Positions 8,396 to 21,669 of a stretch of 64,000 bases of DNA are shown in pieces. A program made the position numbers and the translations under genes. Source of the DNA: JAXLYE01 sp046351595 (GTDB lineage Bacteria > Myxococcota_A > Polyangia > Palsa-1104 > JAEUJZ01); assembly GCA_046351595.1 (NCBI GenBank), contig JAXLYE010000001.1, positions 1,488,001 to 1,552,000 on the forward strand, written 5' to 3'. The notes beneath the pieces were generated by a model that was not told where the DNA came from, ran no database searches, and was given only the letters and a program-made list of their open reading frames with translations. Position 1 is the stretch's first letter, and the number at the start of each line of letters is the position of its first letter.

Positions 8396-8857
8396 ATGCC
8401 GAGCCTCACGTTCAGCCTTCTTGGCAACCCCGCCTTCGTCGCGTACACCGTCACCAGCCTGGTCTACATCCTGATGCTCACGCTGCTATGGGCGGGCTCG
8501 GGCGCGGTCCGCGGCAAGACCAAGACCGTGACCAACGCCGAGGACGCGGCCACCGTCGCCAAGGGCGCGACCGTGGTGCAGGCCGATCCGCCCGAGGTGG
8601 CGCGGGTGCTGCGCGTGCACCAGAACAGCCTGGTCAACGGCCTGCCGTTCCTGTTCCTCGGCCTGATCTACGTGCTCTGCGGCTGCTCGGGCACCGAGGC
8701 GTGGGCGCTGTTCGGCGGCTTCACCGCGGTCCGCGTCGTCTACACCCTGGTCTACCTGGCAGGCAAGCAGCCCTGGCGCACGCTGACCTTCGGCTTCGGC
8801 GTCCTGTTCACGCTGGCCCTCATGGTGCGCATCGCCATGAAGGTCGCGATGGGCTGA
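8396..8857 (+). CDS. MAPEG family membrane protein
   Basis: A 153-residue protein of the MAPEG family (membrane-associated proteins in eicosanoid and glutathione metabolism; microsomal glutathione transferase/prostaglandin E synthase-like). Four hydrophobic helices are visible. The diagnostic segment RVLRVHQNSLVNGLPFLFLGLIY corresponds to the family's RAHRNxxEN glutathione-site motif, with Asp/Glu variants replaced by Ser/Val. Bacterial members are trimeric inner-membrane enzymes that conjugate or reduce lipid peroxides with glutathione. AAGGAG precedes the ATG and TAGCAT at 8329-8334 may be its -10. Confidence 0.85.
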   Translation: MPSLTFSLLGNPAFVAYTVTSLVYILMLTLLWAGSGAVRGKTKTVTNAEDAATVAKGATVVQADPPEVARVLRVHQNSLVNGLPFLFLGLIYVLCGCSGTEAWALFGGFTAVRVVYTLVYLAGKQPWRTLTFGFGVLFTLALMVRIAMKVAMG

Positions 8858-8904
8858 TCGGGCCCGGCCCCCGGGCGGCTTGGGCGGCTCCAGGGCGGGG
8901 CCGC

Positions 8905-11127
<2,223 letters not shown>

Positions 11128-11137
11128 TGGACCCTAA

Positions 11138-11143
11138 ATGGTA
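11138..11143 (-). promoter_or_regulatory. -10-like TACCAT before the DFS kinase gene
   Basis: TACCAT on the minus strand ends 10 nt before GTG 11127 and supports that start. Confidence 0.4.
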
Positions 11144-11262
11144 TCGCCTGCCGCCGACTTAAACAGGGCGCAGCCGGGCCCCGCGGCGAGAACCGGGGGC
11201 GCGCAGGGCCTCCCCGCACGCAGCACCGGGTGGTGTCCGGGGTGCGCGCCGGCTACAGCCGC

Positions 11263-13110
11263 TCAGACCGGCGGCGTGGTCGACAGCCGCCCGAGCAAGA
11301 GGGTCATGGTGCTGCACAGCCGATCGTAGTCGGCGAGCACCTTCTCGAGGCCGCGCGCCGCCACCTGGATCGTCCGGTCGTAGTTGGGCCGCGAGTCGAT
11401 CTTGCAGCGCCGCAGCACCAGCGCGCCGAGCTCGCGGCGGGTGCGCTGGATCTCGCTGCGCAGCTCTTGCTGCCGCGGCCGCAGCTGCGACAGCTTCCCC
11501 GCCGCCTCGCCGTCGAACTTGACCGCCGCGTAGAGGCGCTCGATGTCGAGCAGCGCGTCGCGCAGCGCCCGCTCGGCCTGCACCCGCGCCGGCCCCTCGG
11601 CCTGGGCCGCGGCCTCGATCTGCTCGCGCACGCGCAGCATCTGGTCGTGCAGCTCCTGGCGCCGCGCCTCGCCGACCTGCGCCTGCTTCTCGGCCTCGTC
11701 GCGCAACAGCGCCAGGCGCAGCCCGAGATCCTCGTCGGCCTTCTCGCAGGCGTCCAGGTGCGCGCACTTCTGCGCGATCTCGGGCGGCGGGCGGCCGGGC
11801 CAGCGCCGCTTGATGAGCGCCAGCACCAGGCGCACGAGCTGCTGGCTGGTGCGCTCCAGCTCCAGGTCGAGCTGGTCCATCTCGCCGAGCAGCGGCAGCG
11901 CCGCCAGCGGCCCGGGCCCCGACGGCGTCGACGACGGCATCGACGACTGCGCGGCGGGTGCGGACGGCGCAGACGATGCCGCCGGTGCCGACGGCCCAGG
12001 GCGTTGGACCGGGGCCGGGTCGCTGAGCTGCGCGCCGCGCTGCGGCAGCTGCAGCGTCTCGGCGCGGTGGATCGGATCCTCGCGCCCGGCGAGCACCAGC
12101 GTCTCCATCAGCAGCAGGCTGCGCACCGAGCGCGGCGGCAGCCGCGGCCGCAGCTGCATCAGCGTGCCCAGCGTCTCGTCGGCGGTCAGGCGGCTGGCCG
12201 GCGCCTTGTTGAGCAGCCGCGCGACGATCGCATCGAGCTCCTTGGGGATGGCGAGCTCGGGGCAGCGCTGCGACAGGCTGGGCGCGCGCTCGTTGAGGTG
12301 GCTGGTGAGGATGGCGTTGACGCTGCCGGTGAACGGCGGCGCGCCGGCGATGAGCTCGTGCATCATCACGCCGACGGCGTAGAGGTCCGCGGCCGGGCTG
12401 ACCTCGCCGCTCTGCAGCATCTCGGGCGCGATGAACTCGGGGGTGCCGACCAGGCTGCCGGCCGCGGTCAGGCGCACCTCCTCGTCGAGGATGCGGGCGA
12501 CGCCGAAGTCGGTGACCTTGACGAAGTCGGGCTGGCCGCTGCGCGATAGAAGCAGGATGTTCTCGGGCTTGATGTCGCGGTGCACGATGCCGCGGGCGTG
12601 CGCGACGCTGAGCGCCTGCACCACCTGCATCGTGATGTCGACCGCCTGGGTGATGTGCAGCTGCCGGCGCGGCGTCTTGCCGGCCAGGGCGTGGAGGGAC
12701 AGGCCGTCGACGTACTCCATGACCAGGTAGGCCTGGCCCTGCGGCGTCTGGCCGTAGTCGTAGATGCCGACGATGTTGGGGTGGACGATGGCCGAGGCGA
12801 CGCGCGCCTCGCGCTGGAAGCGGCGGCGGGCCAGCTCGTCGCCGACGAGCTCGCGGCGCAGCAGCTTGAGGGCGAAGGGCCGCTGCAGCACGCGGTGCCG
12901 CGCCAGGTACACCACGCCCATGCCGCCCTGGCCCAGCACCTTCTCGATGAGGAAGCGGCCGTCCAGCGTCTGGCCGATGAGCGGATCCGGCCGCGCCGAC
13001 GACCGCGGCAAGAGCAGCGGCGAGCCGTCGTGCGGGCAGAACTCCTCGACCCCGGAGAAGGTCGCTTGGCACTTCGGGCACACCCGCTGCCACATGCCGT
13101 GCTGGGCCAT
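11263..13110 (-). CDS. Soluble Ser/Thr protein kinase with N-terminal zinc ribbon and C-terminal coiled coil
   Basis: A 615-residue kinase. The zinc ribbon is CPKC (11-14) plus FCPHDGSPL (24-32). The kinase domain (about 53-320) has all key motifs: LGQGGMGVVY, Lys82, HRDIKPEN with Asp179, intact DFG (201-203) and APE. A Pro/Ala/Ser linker (about 345-400) is followed by a charged helical region (about 405-600) likely to form a coiled coil for partner binding or dimerisation. No transmembrane segment is seen, so it is probably cytoplasmic. It lies 135 nt upstream of the DFS kinase on the same strand and shares its N-terminal architecture, which suggests the pair arose by duplication. Confidence 0.92.
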   Translation of the reverse strand: MAQHGMWQRVCPKCQATFSGVEEFCPHDGSPLLLPRSSARPDPLIGQTLDGRFLIEKVLGQGGMGVVYLARHRVLQRPFALKLLRRELVGDELARRRFQREARVASAIVHPNIVGIYDYGQTPQGQAYLVMEYVDGLSLHALAGKTPRRQLHITQAVDITMQVVQALSVAHARGIVHRDIKPENILLLSRSGQPDFVKVTDFGVARILDEEVRLTAAGSLVGTPEFIAPEMLQSGEVSPAADLYAVGVMMHELIAGAPPFTGSVNAILTSHLNERAPSLSQRCPELAIPKELDAIVARLLNKAPASRLTADETLGTLMQLRPRLPPRSVRSLLLMETLVLAGREDPIHRAETLQLPQRGAQLSDPAPVQRPGPSAPAASSAPSAPAAQSSMPSSTPSGPGPLAALPLLGEMDQLDLELERTSQQLVRLVLALIKRRWPGRPPPEIAQKCAHLDACEKADEDLGLRLALLRDEAEKQAQVGEARRQELHDQMLRVREQIEAAAQAEGPARVQAERALRDALLDIERLYAAVKFDGEAAGKLSQLRPRQQELRSEIQRTRRELGALVLRRCKIDSRPNYDRTIQVAARGLEKVLADYDRLCSTMTLLLGRLSTTPPV

Positions 13111-13200
13111 GGACGTGAGACGAGCTTATCACCGTCGATGACCCGGGGGTGATTGGCGACGCGCCCCGACGCCCGGCGCCCGAGACGGTCCGGCCGCTGG

Positions 13201-13206
13201 CATAAT
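13201..13206 (+). promoter_or_regulatory. -10-like CATAAT before the YdjM-like gene
   Basis: CATAAT, preceded by TGG, ends 8 nt before ATG 13215. Confidence 0.4.
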
Positions 13207-13214
13207 CCCGGGCC

Positions 13215-13772
13215 ATGGCAAGCATCGGACACGTCGCGGTCGGGCTGGCGGCCGCGCGCCTGCTGCACCAGGCCGCGCCGTCGCCGCGGGCCCGGTCGCT
13301 GTCGCTGCTGCCGTCGCTGCTGGCGCTGTCGGCGCTGGCGCTCCTGCCCGATCTCGACGTGATCGGCTTCTCTGTGAACATCGAATACGGCGCCGAGTGG
13401 GGGCACCGCGGCGCCGCGCACTCGCTGCTGCTCGGGCTGTGCGTCGGCGCGCCGCTGGGCCTTGGGCTCGGGCGGCGGATCGGGGCGCAGGCGCTCGGGG
13501 CGGTGCTGGGCGCGCTCGTGCTGATGAGCCACGGTCTGCTCGACGCGCTCACGACCGGAGGCAAGGGCGTGGCGCTGCTGTGGCCGTTCTCGCAGGCGCG
13601 GCTGTTCGCGCCGCTGCGGCCGATCCCGGTCGCGCCGATCGGCCTCCACCTGCTGTCGCGCCGCGGCCTGCACGTCGTGCTCGTCGAGACGCTGTACTTC
13701 CTGCCGCTCTTTTTTTATGCGCTGTGGCCGCGCCGGGCCTACGCGCTGTGGCCGCGCCGCAAATCGGGTTGA
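13215..13772 (+). CDS. YdjM-like membrane-bound metal-dependent hydrolase
   Basis: A 185-residue protein with about four transmembrane helices and the conserved polar motifs of the YdjM/DUF457 family: SIGHVAVGLAAARLL at the N-terminus, LLPDLDVIGF, GHRGAAHSLLLG and MSHGLLDALTTGG. The His and Asp residues in these motifs probably bind metal. Family members are annotated as inner-membrane metal-dependent hydrolases; the substrate is unknown. The C-terminus carries a tandem duplication, YALWPRRA-YALWPRRK. CATAAT at 13201-13206 ends 8 nt before the ATG. Confidence 0.85.
   Translation: MASIGHVAVGLAAARLLHQAAPSPRARSLSLLPSLLALSALALLPDLDVIGFSVNIEYGAEWGHRGAAHSLLLGLCVGAPLGLGLGRRIGAQALGAVLGALVLMSHGLLDALTTGGKGVALLWPFSQARLFAPLRPIPVAPIGLHLLSRRGLHVVLVETLYFLPLFFYALWPRRAYALWPRRKSG
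13719..13759 (+). repeat. 24-bp-period direct repeat inside the YdjM-like gene
   Basis: The 17-bp string GCGCTGTGGCCGCGCCG occurs at 13719-13735 and again at 13743-13759, in frame, giving the doubled YALWPRR peptide at the protein C-terminus. Confidence 0.9.
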
Positions 13773-13803
13773 CCGGCCCAGGCGGCTGCGCTTCGCTGCG
13801 GCG

Positions 13804-15225
13804 ATGAAGCCCGGCGCCGCGCTGCTCCTGCTCCCGCTCCTCGGCTGCGATCCCGGCGGGGACCCGCTGACCTTTCCTGCCCCGCCGGCCCCGCCAGCTG
13901 CGATCGTGCGGCCGCTGCTCGGCACCACCGCCGAGGACCTCCTGGTCCAGGACGTCTGCGTCGCCGCCGACGGGCGCCTGCTGCCCGACGATCCCTACGA
14001 CGGCTGCCCGGGCGGCGCGGTGCAGCGCGACCTCGCGCTCGGCGAGCCGCTGCCCTACCACCGCCACGATCAGCCCGGGCCCGGCGCGCCGCAGGGCTAC
14101 CAGCGCCACGACGCGTTCCCGCGGCCGGCTCCGTCGGGGACCGGCCGGCGCTACGTCAGCCCCTTCGACTTCGCGCCCTTCGGTGAGTACAACCCCGAGC
14201 ACGACGGCTACGACGTCGTCGAGGCCGACGGCGCCATGGCCTCGATCGTCGGCACGCGCGATCCCGTCGGGCTGGCGCAGACGTTCTTCGGCCCGGGCTG
14301 CGCCCTCGACGACAGCTGGCTCTTGTTCCCGACCGCGACCGGGGCCGGCCCGGGCGAGCGCCTGGCGCAGCTCATCCTCGTCGGCTGGGAGCGCACGGGC
14401 GCCGCCTTCCCCGGCCGCTGCCCCGGGCGCTTCGACCGCTCGCTGACGCGCTGGCAGGAGCGCACCGTCGACTTCGGCGACACCGCCGCGACCTGGGGCA
14501 GCCGGCCCAAGCGCATCCCCGCCCTGGTCGTCGACCACTACGGCGGCGCCACCGTCGAGACCGCGGACCACATCGAGCGCTTCTACTTCACCCGCCTGTA
14601 CGGGCTGACGCGCTGGGAGCGCTGGCAGCGCAGCGGCACGCCACGCTCCGAGGGCTGCAACGGCGCGACCCGCGAGGGCGGCTTCGTGCGCCTCGACTGC
14701 CGCGACTGGACGCACGTCGTGCCCGAGCCCGAGCCCTACCCGCCGGCGGCCTGGCCGACGCCGTATGCCGACAGCAACCGCGTCCGCAACCACGACTTCG
14801 GCGACGGCACCGCGACGTACTGGGAGCGCCTGGGCGCGTCCACGACCGGCGCGATCACCAACCGCAGCGTGATCCGCGACGGCGCCGGCTACCACATGGC
14901 GACAAACTGCGGCGGGCCGTGCTCGCCGGGGCAGTGCCTGTACCAGGACGTGCCGCGCCAGGGCCTTGTAGGCCGCTTCCGCTTCGGCGGCCGCTTCTTC
15001 GCCGAGGGCAGCGGCGCGGTCGAGTTCGTGGTCTTCCAGCGCGACGCCGCGGCCCGCATCCTGGCCCGCCACAGCGTGCCGCTCACCGTCGGCAGTAGCG
15101 CGCAGCGCGTGAGCTCGCCCGCGTTCCCGGTCCACCCGAGCGCCGACCACTTCCGCATCACCGTCTACCTGAACGCGCCCAGCACCGTCCACTTCGACGA
15201 CGTGTGGCTGGCGCCCGCCGACTGA
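13804..15225 (+). CDS. Exported lipoprotein with a CBM4/9-like C-terminal domain
   Basis: A 473-residue protein starting at ATG 13804, whose signal peptide ends in a clear lipobox (LLPLLGC, Cys near residue 16). A large central region (about 40-320) is rich in Asp, Gly, Trp and Tyr and lacks a motif I recognise. Residues about 325-473 have the pattern of a carbohydrate-binding beta-sandwich of the CBM4/9 type: an N-x-D-F-G-D-G opening, a central Trp, a GGRFFAEG strand and a closing HFDDVWLAP. It probably acts at the cell surface on a glycan. Its stop abuts the stop of the convergent amidohydrolase with no gap. Confidence 0.75.
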   Translation: MKPGAALLLLPLLGCDPGGDPLTFPAPPAPPAAIVRPLLGTTAEDLLVQDVCVAADGRLLPDDPYDGCPGGAVQRDLALGEPLPYHRHDQPGPGAPQGYQRHDAFPRPAPSGTGRRYVSPFDFAPFGEYNPEHDGYDVVEADGAMASIVGTRDPVGLAQTFFGPGCALDDSWLLFPTATGAGPGERLAQLILVGWERTGAAFPGRCPGRFDRSLTRWQERTVDFGDTAATWGSRPKRIPALVVDHYGGATVETADHIERFYFTRLYGLTRWERWQRSGTPRSEGCNGATREGGFVRLDCRDWTHVVPEPEPYPPAAWPTPYADSNRVRNHDFGDGTATYWERLGASTTGAITNRSVIRDGAGYHMATNCGGPCSPGQCLYQDVPRQGLVGRFRFGGRFFAEGSGAVEFVVFQRDAAARILARHSVPLTVGSSAQRVSSPAFPVHPSADHFRITVYLNAPSTVHFDDVWLAPAD

Positions 15226-16641
15226 TCAGCCCCTATCCGTGTTCCGTCGCTGCAGCGCCAGGAACGCGAGGTACTCGCGGCGCGTGCGCGGGCCCAGGCT
15301 CTTCTCACGCGGCACGGGCACCGCGTCCGGGTCCTCTCGCCGCGCCGTGCGCAGCGCGCTGACGAAGTCGCCTTTGATGGCGCAGCGCACCGCCTGCGGG
15401 TCGACGCCGTAGACGCGCGCGCCGTTATAGCCAAGGATCTTGCGCCGCGCCGTGTCGGTGAGCGGCGGGTAGCCGTACATCTCCTGCATCGACTGCGGGA
15501 TCTGGAAGGCGCGGAAGGCGACGATCTGCTCCTGCGCCGAGCCGGTGAAGACCGAGTCGGTGCCCCAGACGATGCGGTCCTCACCCAGGTGCTTGAGCAG
15601 CTTGCCGAGCACGTGCGCCGCCTGCCGCGGCTGCGTCATCAGGTTGCGCCAGGTCGAGCCGAGCTCGGCGTAGACGTTGCCGCCCGGGCCGATGCCGCTG
15701 TCGCCGAGGCTCTTGATCAGGCGGTCGACACCGACGGGGTTGGGCTCGGCCGGGCTGTACGCATGATCCTCGTCGGCGAGCGGATCCCACGCCGAGTGGT
15801 AGGTCAAAAACGTCAGGTCCGGGAACAGGCGCGCGGCGCTGGCCAGGTCGACGGGCGAGGTCGCGGCGGCGTAGTCCACGCCCGGCCCGATGCCGCGGTG
15901 CACCGCGATGATTTTTGTCCCGAGCGCCCGCGCCCGCTCGAGGAAGGCCAGGCCGACGTCGCGATCGAGGCGCCAGGGGCCGACGTGCGGGTAGACCTTC
16001 CAGGCCGCGATCTTTTGCGCGGCCACGACCTCGGCCATGTAATCGAGCTCGGCGGGGCCGTTGGTCGGGTCGGCGTTGGCGTGGAAGATCAGCCGCGGCC
16101 CGGCCAGGCGATCGACGAGCTCCTGCAGCCGGCGGTTCGCGGCCAGGTTGCCGAGCCCGCCGCCGCGCGCATAGCTGACCCCCGACAGGCACGCGACCGT
16201 GGTGTCGCTGTCGACGAAGATCATGCGGATGAGGGCCTCGGCGTCGAGCGGCAGCGGCGGGTCGCGGAAGGGCTCGAGCGGCTCGTTCGGATGGACCTGG
16301 ACGTCGAAGATGAACTCGTCGCCGGACAGCGCGGCGCAGGCGCGGCCCTGATCCTCGGCCATGTCGGGCGTGACGTTGTAGGCCGGCTCGCCGCTGCAGC
16401 CGTAGACGGTGTTGATCGTCAGGAGCGCCGCGGCCAGGCCGCACGCGCTCTCGGCGAACTCGCGCCGCGACAGCCCGAGCCGGCGGTGCTTGTCCTCGAC
16501 GAGGCGGGCGAACTCCGCGGCGGCGCGGCGGTCGCGCGGGCTCTCGGGCAGGGGGCTGAACTCGCCGTTCGAGCACGGCCGGAAGGTGATCGGCGACTGC
16601 GGGGCCGCCTCGCTCTCGGACTTTCGCTTACGCCGCTGCAT
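15226..16641 (-). CDS. Amidohydrolase-family (Amidohydro_2 type) TIM-barrel hydrolase
   Basis: A 471-residue protein starting at ATG 16641, the first ATG after an Arg-rich non-genic stretch. Residues about 105-420 look like the amidohydrolase_2 metal-dependent TIM barrel: FDVQVHP near the first strand, IIAVHRG, a FLTYHSAWD strand with His, and VWGTDSVF near the last strand with its conserved Asp. The first metal motif is DVQVHP rather than a canonical HxH, so a one-metal or decarboxylase-like site is likely. SRREFAESACGLAAALLT near residue 60 resembles an internal Tat-type signal, unusual so far from the N-terminus. The substrate is unknown. Confidence 0.8.
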   Translation of the reverse strand: MQRRKRKSESEAAPQSPITFRPCSNGEFSPLPESPRDRRAAAEFARLVEDKHRRLGLSRREFAESACGLAAALLTINTVYGCSGEPAYNVTPDMAEDQGRACAALSGDEFIFDVQVHPNEPLEPFRDPPLPLDAEALIRMIFVDSDTTVACLSGVSYARGGGLGNLAANRRLQELVDRLAGPRLIFHANADPTNGPAELDYMAEVVAAQKIAAWKVYPHVGPWRLDRDVGLAFLERARALGTKIIAVHRGIGPGVDYAAATSPVDLASAARLFPDLTFLTYHSAWDPLADEDHAYSPAEPNPVGVDRLIKSLGDSGIGPGGNVYAELGSTWRNLMTQPRQAAHVLGKLLKHLGEDRIVWGTDSVFTGSAQEQIVAFRAFQIPQSMQEMYGYPPLTDTARRKILGYNGARVYGVDPQAVRCAIKGDFVSALRTARREDPDAVPVPREKSLGPRTRREYLAFLALQRRNTDRG

Positions 16642-16805
16642 GCCCTGATCTTGGCACCGCGCGGCGCGCCCAGCGACGCGGCGGCGTACCCTGGCGCGGC
16701 GGCAGCGGAACCCGGCGTCGCACCAACCACGAGTGCCCCTTGCCACGAGCGGTCGCGCGCACTTTGTTGGCAGCACGCGGCAGGGCCTGTGCCAAAGTGC
16801 CGCGC

Positions 16806-17426
16806 ATGCGCACGGACCGCCTCCTGATTACCGGCCTCTTCTTTATCGCCAGCCTCGGCGCCTGCACCGATCCCGGCGACGACGATCCCCACCACGAGCA
16901 CGACCTCGCGGTGACCGCGCCCGTCGACATGTGGCGGCCCGACCTCGCCGGCAGCGCGGGCGGCGACCTGGCCGGCACGGCGCAGGACCTGGCCGGCCCG
17001 GGCGGCGACATGACCGCGCCGCCGCGCGACATGGCCCCGCCGACGGGCGACCTGGCCATGGGCGGGCCGAAGCTGATGGGCCTGCCGACGTGCACGATCA
17101 CCGGCGTCACCGCGGACGCGGTGTTCTCGGGCCCAGGCATGGGCTCGTGCGCGATGGGGCGCTGCCACTCGACCGGCGCCGGCGGCCTGACGTTCACCAG
17201 CGGCGCCACGCTGAAGTCGGGCACCGTCGGCGTGAGCTCGGGCCAGGCCCCCGCCATGAAGCTCGTGACCGCCGGCAACGTCGACCAGAGCTACCTGATC
17301 TACAAGCTCATGAACCAGCAGACCGCGGCCGGCGGCCGGGGCGAGCTGATGCCCAAGGGCGGCACCAAGCTGCCCGACGCGGACCTGTGCAAGTTCATCG
17401 TCTGGGTGCGCGAGGGCGCGAAGTAG
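16806..17426 (+). CDS. Lipoprotein with Asp-Leu-Ala repeats and a CX4CH haem-like motif
   Basis: A 206-residue lipoprotein starting at ATG 16806; the lipobox is SLGAC with Cys near residue 20. Residues about 35-90 are a low-complexity linker of D-L-A-G, D-M-A-P and D-L-A-M units, typical of myxobacterial lipoproteins. The C-terminal domain has CAMGRCH (CX4CH), a rare variant of the c-type haem site, and ends with the cytochrome-like helix DADLCKFIVWVREGAK, as in many outer-membrane c-type cytochrome-like domains. It could be an electron-transfer protein, but haem attachment at CX4CH is uncertain. Confidence 0.7.
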   Translation: MRTDRLLITGLFFIASLGACTDPGDDDPHHEHDLAVTAPVDMWRPDLAGSAGGDLAGTAQDLAGPGGDMTAPPRDMAPPTGDLAMGGPKLMGLPTCTITGVTADAVFSGPGMGSCAMGRCHSTGAGGLTFTSGATLKSGTVGVSSGQAPAMKLVTAGNVDQSYLIYKLMNQQTAAGGRGELMPKGGTKLPDADLCKFIVWVREGAK

Positions 17427-17442
17427 CAGCCGGTTCAAAGAA

Positions 17443-18201
17443 CTAGGCGGTCGCCGCGGGCTGGGCGAGCTGGGCGAGGAAGCGGCGGGCGAACAGGTAC
17501 GCGTCGCCGGGCCAGCGCGCCGAGACGTAGCGGCCGTCCTCGACGACAAAGGCCGGCCCGTCGTCGGTCATCGTGCCGCGCCGCACGAGCTCGATCGGGC
17601 CGCGCTGGAACTGCTCCTCTCGATCGAGCGCGGCCTTGACCTCGTCCTCGACGTACGCGGGGTAGGTGCGGTAGTAGCGCCCGAGCTTCCAGAACGTCAG
17701 CGCGTAGGCGGTGCGCTCCATGTACTTTGGCAGGCACGTGGTGCGCATGGGCGCGAGCACGCTGCGCCCGGTGCGCGGATCCCGGGCGCGGGCCAGCACC
17801 AGCACGCCGTGGCAGATGGCGCCGACCGGCCGCCCGAGCGCCCAGAACGCCGCCACCTTCTGTGCGAGCTCGGTGCTGCCCAGGTACTGGCGCATGCCCG
17901 GCGCGTGGCCGCCCGGCAGGACCAGCCCGTCGAAGGCGGCCGGCTCGATCGCGCCCCAGGCGAGCGGCGAGCGGAACTCCGCGGACCGCGTGAGCTCCTC
18001 GTAGAAGCGCTTGGGCTCGGGATCCGCGCCGAGCTGGCCGAGCAGCACGCCGCGCAGGAGCAGCGGGTCGCACGACGGCGCCTGCCCGCCGCGCTCCGTC
18101 GCGAAGGTCACCTGGTGGCCGGCCTGCGTCAGCAGGCGCCACGGCACCGCGACCTCGGTGGTATCAAAGTCGGTGTCCGGCACCGGCATGAGCACACGCA
18201 T
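17443..18201 (-). CDS. DJ-1/PfpI family protein (class I glutamine amidotransferase-like)
   Basis: A 252-residue protein of the DJ-1/PfpI superfamily. The nucleophile elbow is AICHG (Cys followed by His), preceded by FDGLVLPGGHAPGMRQYL, and an N-terminal DTTEVAVPWRLL supplies the conserved Glu. Related proteins are glyoxalase III-type deglycases, chaperones or proteases; this one is closest to the longer plant/bacterial glyoxalase-like members by length. It probably acts in the cytoplasm against reactive carbonyls. It is convergent with the CX4CH lipoprotein (16-bp gap). TACACT ends 6 nt before its ATG. Confidence 0.85.
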   Translation of the reverse strand: MRVLMPVPDTDFDTTEVAVPWRLLTQAGHQVTFATERGGQAPSCDPLLLRGVLLGQLGADPEPKRFYEELTRSAEFRSPLAWGAIEPAAFDGLVLPGGHAPGMRQYLGSTELAQKVAAFWALGRPVGAICHGVLVLARARDPRTGRSVLAPMRTTCLPKYMERTAYALTFWKLGRYYRTYPAYVEDEVKAALDREEQFQRGPIELVRRGTMTDDGPAFVVEDGRYVSARWPGDAYLFARRFLAQLAQPAATA

Positions 18202-18207
18202 GCCCCG

Positions 18208-18213
18208 AGTGTA
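18208..18213 (-). promoter_or_regulatory. -10-like TACACT before the DJ-1/PfpI gene
   Basis: TACACT on the minus strand ends 6 nt before ATG 18201. Confidence 0.4.
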
Positions 18214-18269
18214 GCGGGCACGCGGCCGGGCCGGTCGAGCTTGTAGGGAGCGAGGGAGGCGGAGGAGGG

Positions 18270-18304
18270 GCGCCGCACAGCCGCAGCGGAACGAGCGGCG
18301 GCGC
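18270..18304 (-). terminator. GC-rich hairpin downstream of nrdJ
   Basis: GCGCCGC (18270-18276) pairs with GCGGCGC (18298-18304), just after the nrdJ stop in the transcription direction. It has no T-tract, so it is only a candidate terminator. Confidence 0.35.
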
Positions 18305-18321
18305 GGCGGCTCAGCGCAGGC

Positions 18322-21360
<3,039 letters not shown>

Positions 21361-21669
21361 GATCGCTGCTGCCTTCTCTTGAAGCATTGAATACCCCAAA
21401 TTTCGGTTGCTGCCTGCAGGTCGCCCGTCGGTGGCAGTGGGCATACTTCGCCCCAAAGGGCTTGCCACAGGGAACGCGTTCTCAGCTGTGCGGGTCCACG
21501 TCCGCCGGCCGAGACATTCCGGTTGCTGATTCGACTGATTTCGTGGACGGCCTTGGTCGCGTGCGCGCGTTGTGCAATCGTCGGCTCATCGCCGCGGTGG
21601 CGCAGCGATCGACCGATCATCGCGGCTCACCGCGCGAACGCCCAAGGTGAAGGGGTGCATATCATCCCA
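21361..21669. other. Divergent intergenic region between nrdJ and the B12-binding lipoprotein gene
   Basis: About 300 bp with no gene. On the nrdJ strand the stretch near 21412-21440 contains CGACCTGC, which slightly resembles the end of a B12 box, but the rest of a cobalamin riboswitch is not recognisable. I could not place a convincing promoter for either gene. Confidence 0.5.

Noticed and set aside
21388..21660. A full cobalamin riboswitch between nrdJ and the B12-binding gene
   Set aside because: Only a fragment resembling the B12 box end was seen; the conserved core and flanking stems could not be matched by eye. It is kept only as a check in the findings.
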